From Alphaproteobacteria bacterium (lineage in GTDB: Bacteria > Pseudomonadota > Alphaproteobacteria > Sphingomonadales > Sphingomonadaceae): a stretch of DNA of 5,933 nt. Each line of letters begins with the position of its first letter. Position 1 is the stretch's first letter. Both the position numbers and the translations under genes were made by a program. This document shows positions 5,614 through 5,933 of the stretch, piece by piece. The notes beneath the pieces were generated by a model. The model saw nothing but the letters and a program-made list of their open reading frames with translations, was not told the origin of the DNA and did no database searches. Where the stretch lies: NCBI GenBank assembly GCA_020249025.1, contig JADCGM010000333.1:1-5933 (forward strand), given 5' to 3'.

Positions 5614-5933
5614 ATGGACGCGATCACCCCCATCCGCCGCCCGACGCCCGGTCAGCTGGCGCTGGCGCGCGCGATCCCGCACAGCAAGGGGATGGCCCCG
5701 GCGCTCGTCACGCGCGTGCCGGCCTCGGCCTATACCAGTCCCGACGTGCATGCCGCCGAGCAGGCGCGGGTGTTCCGCCGGCGACCGCTCGCCATCGCAC
5801 CGTCGGCGCTGCTGCCGTTGCCCGGCATGGCGGTGACGCATGACGGCTACGGCCAGCCGCTGCTGCTGACCCGCGACAAGGGCGGCGACTTCCACGCCTT
5901 CCTCAACGTCTGCCGGCACCGCGGCACGCGGCT
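5614..5933 (+). CDS. Rieske ring-hydroxylating oxygenase alpha subunit, N-terminal part
   Basis: The frame from the ATG at 5614 stays open to the window end: 106 complete codons plus two bases. Near its end it reads A95-F-L-N-V-C100-R-H102-R-G-T-R, the first half (C-x-H) of the Rieske [2Fe-2S] ligand set in the form typical of aromatic ring-hydroxylating oxygenase alpha subunits. A segment with E49-Q-x-x-V-F54 ahead of it matches the usual entry helix. The second C-x-x-H and the mononuclear iron site lie beyond the window. Such enzymes insert oxygen into aromatic rings or demethylate amines and ethers, using electrons from a separate reductase; the substrate cannot be inferred from this fragment. 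The start is moderately sure: no in-frame upstream start was seen nearby, but the ribosome binding site is weak, and the ATG of M27 is an alternative. The gene diverges from the permease. Confidence 0.85.
   Translation, partial: MDAITPIRRPTPGQLALARAIPHSKGMAPALVTRVPASAYTSPDVHAAEQARVFRRRPLAIAPSALLPLPGMAVTHDGYGQPLLLTRDKGGDFHAFLNVCRHRGTR

Noticed and set aside
5034..5843. 269-codon open frame on the plus strand opposite the permease 5' half and running into the Rieske gene
   Set aside because: It is antisense to the AmpG-like coding region and out of frame with the Rieske oxygenase start, whose motif is unmistakable. The product is repetitive and charged without a domain.
5545..5919. 124-codon minus-strand frame opposite the Rieske gene
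   Set aside because: It is antisense to the NVCRHRG-bearing reading frame, and its product has no recognisable features.

Overview
The window is GC-rich with strongly G/C-biased third codon positions. Its gene content (a CYP108-like P450, the start of a Rieske oxygenase, an AmpG-type permease and a Tat-targeted nitroreductase-fold protein) suggests an alphaproteobacterium, most likely a sphingomonad (Sphingomonas, Sphingopyxis or Novosphingobium type). That placement is inferred from gene style and remembered family members, not from a marker gene.

Layout, left to right. Positions 1-169 hold no gene I can support. A compact promoter/operator region (about 163-214) drives a two-gene + strand operon: a Tat-exported nitroreductase-fold protein (221-1363) and a MarR-type regulator (1360-1809), joined by an ATGA stop/start overlap. 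An 18-bp dyad lies between the putative -35 and -10 elements and is partly repeated 20 bp downstream, so the MarR protein probably represses its own operon. Converging on it is a small, helical protein of unknown function (1820-2161, minus). A 123-bp divergent region with two clear inverted repeats separates that gene from a 438-residue cytochrome P450 (2285-3601, plus) closely resembling the terpene-oxidising CYP108 family.

The P450 3' end overlaps by 13 bp the 3' end of a minus-strand toxin-antitoxin pair: a ribbon-helix-helix antitoxin starting at GTG (3873-4154) and a ParE/RelE-fold toxin (3589-3882). Upstream of the pair on the same strand is an AmpG-family muropeptide permease (4218-5513). 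Diverging from it across a 100-bp spacer is the 5' end of a Rieske ring-hydroxylating oxygenase alpha subunit (5614 to the window end), cut just after the first Cys-x-His of its iron-sulfur site.

Functionally this is a mosaic: two oxygenases that suggest oxidation of hydrophobic or aromatic/terpenoid compounds, a self-regulated redox enzyme, a toxin-antitoxin module and a cell-wall recycling transporter. No redox partner for the P450 and no beta subunit or reductase for the Rieske enzyme is present. I see no CRISPR, tRNA, rRNA, insertion sequence or phage gene. The most informative signals are regulatory: the MarR operator arrangement, the P450 leader inverted repeats and the antitoxin-promoter palindrome. 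I do not see a clearly new multi-gene system; the closest candidates are the unknown 113-residue protein beside the P450 and the Tat nitroreductase/MarR pair.
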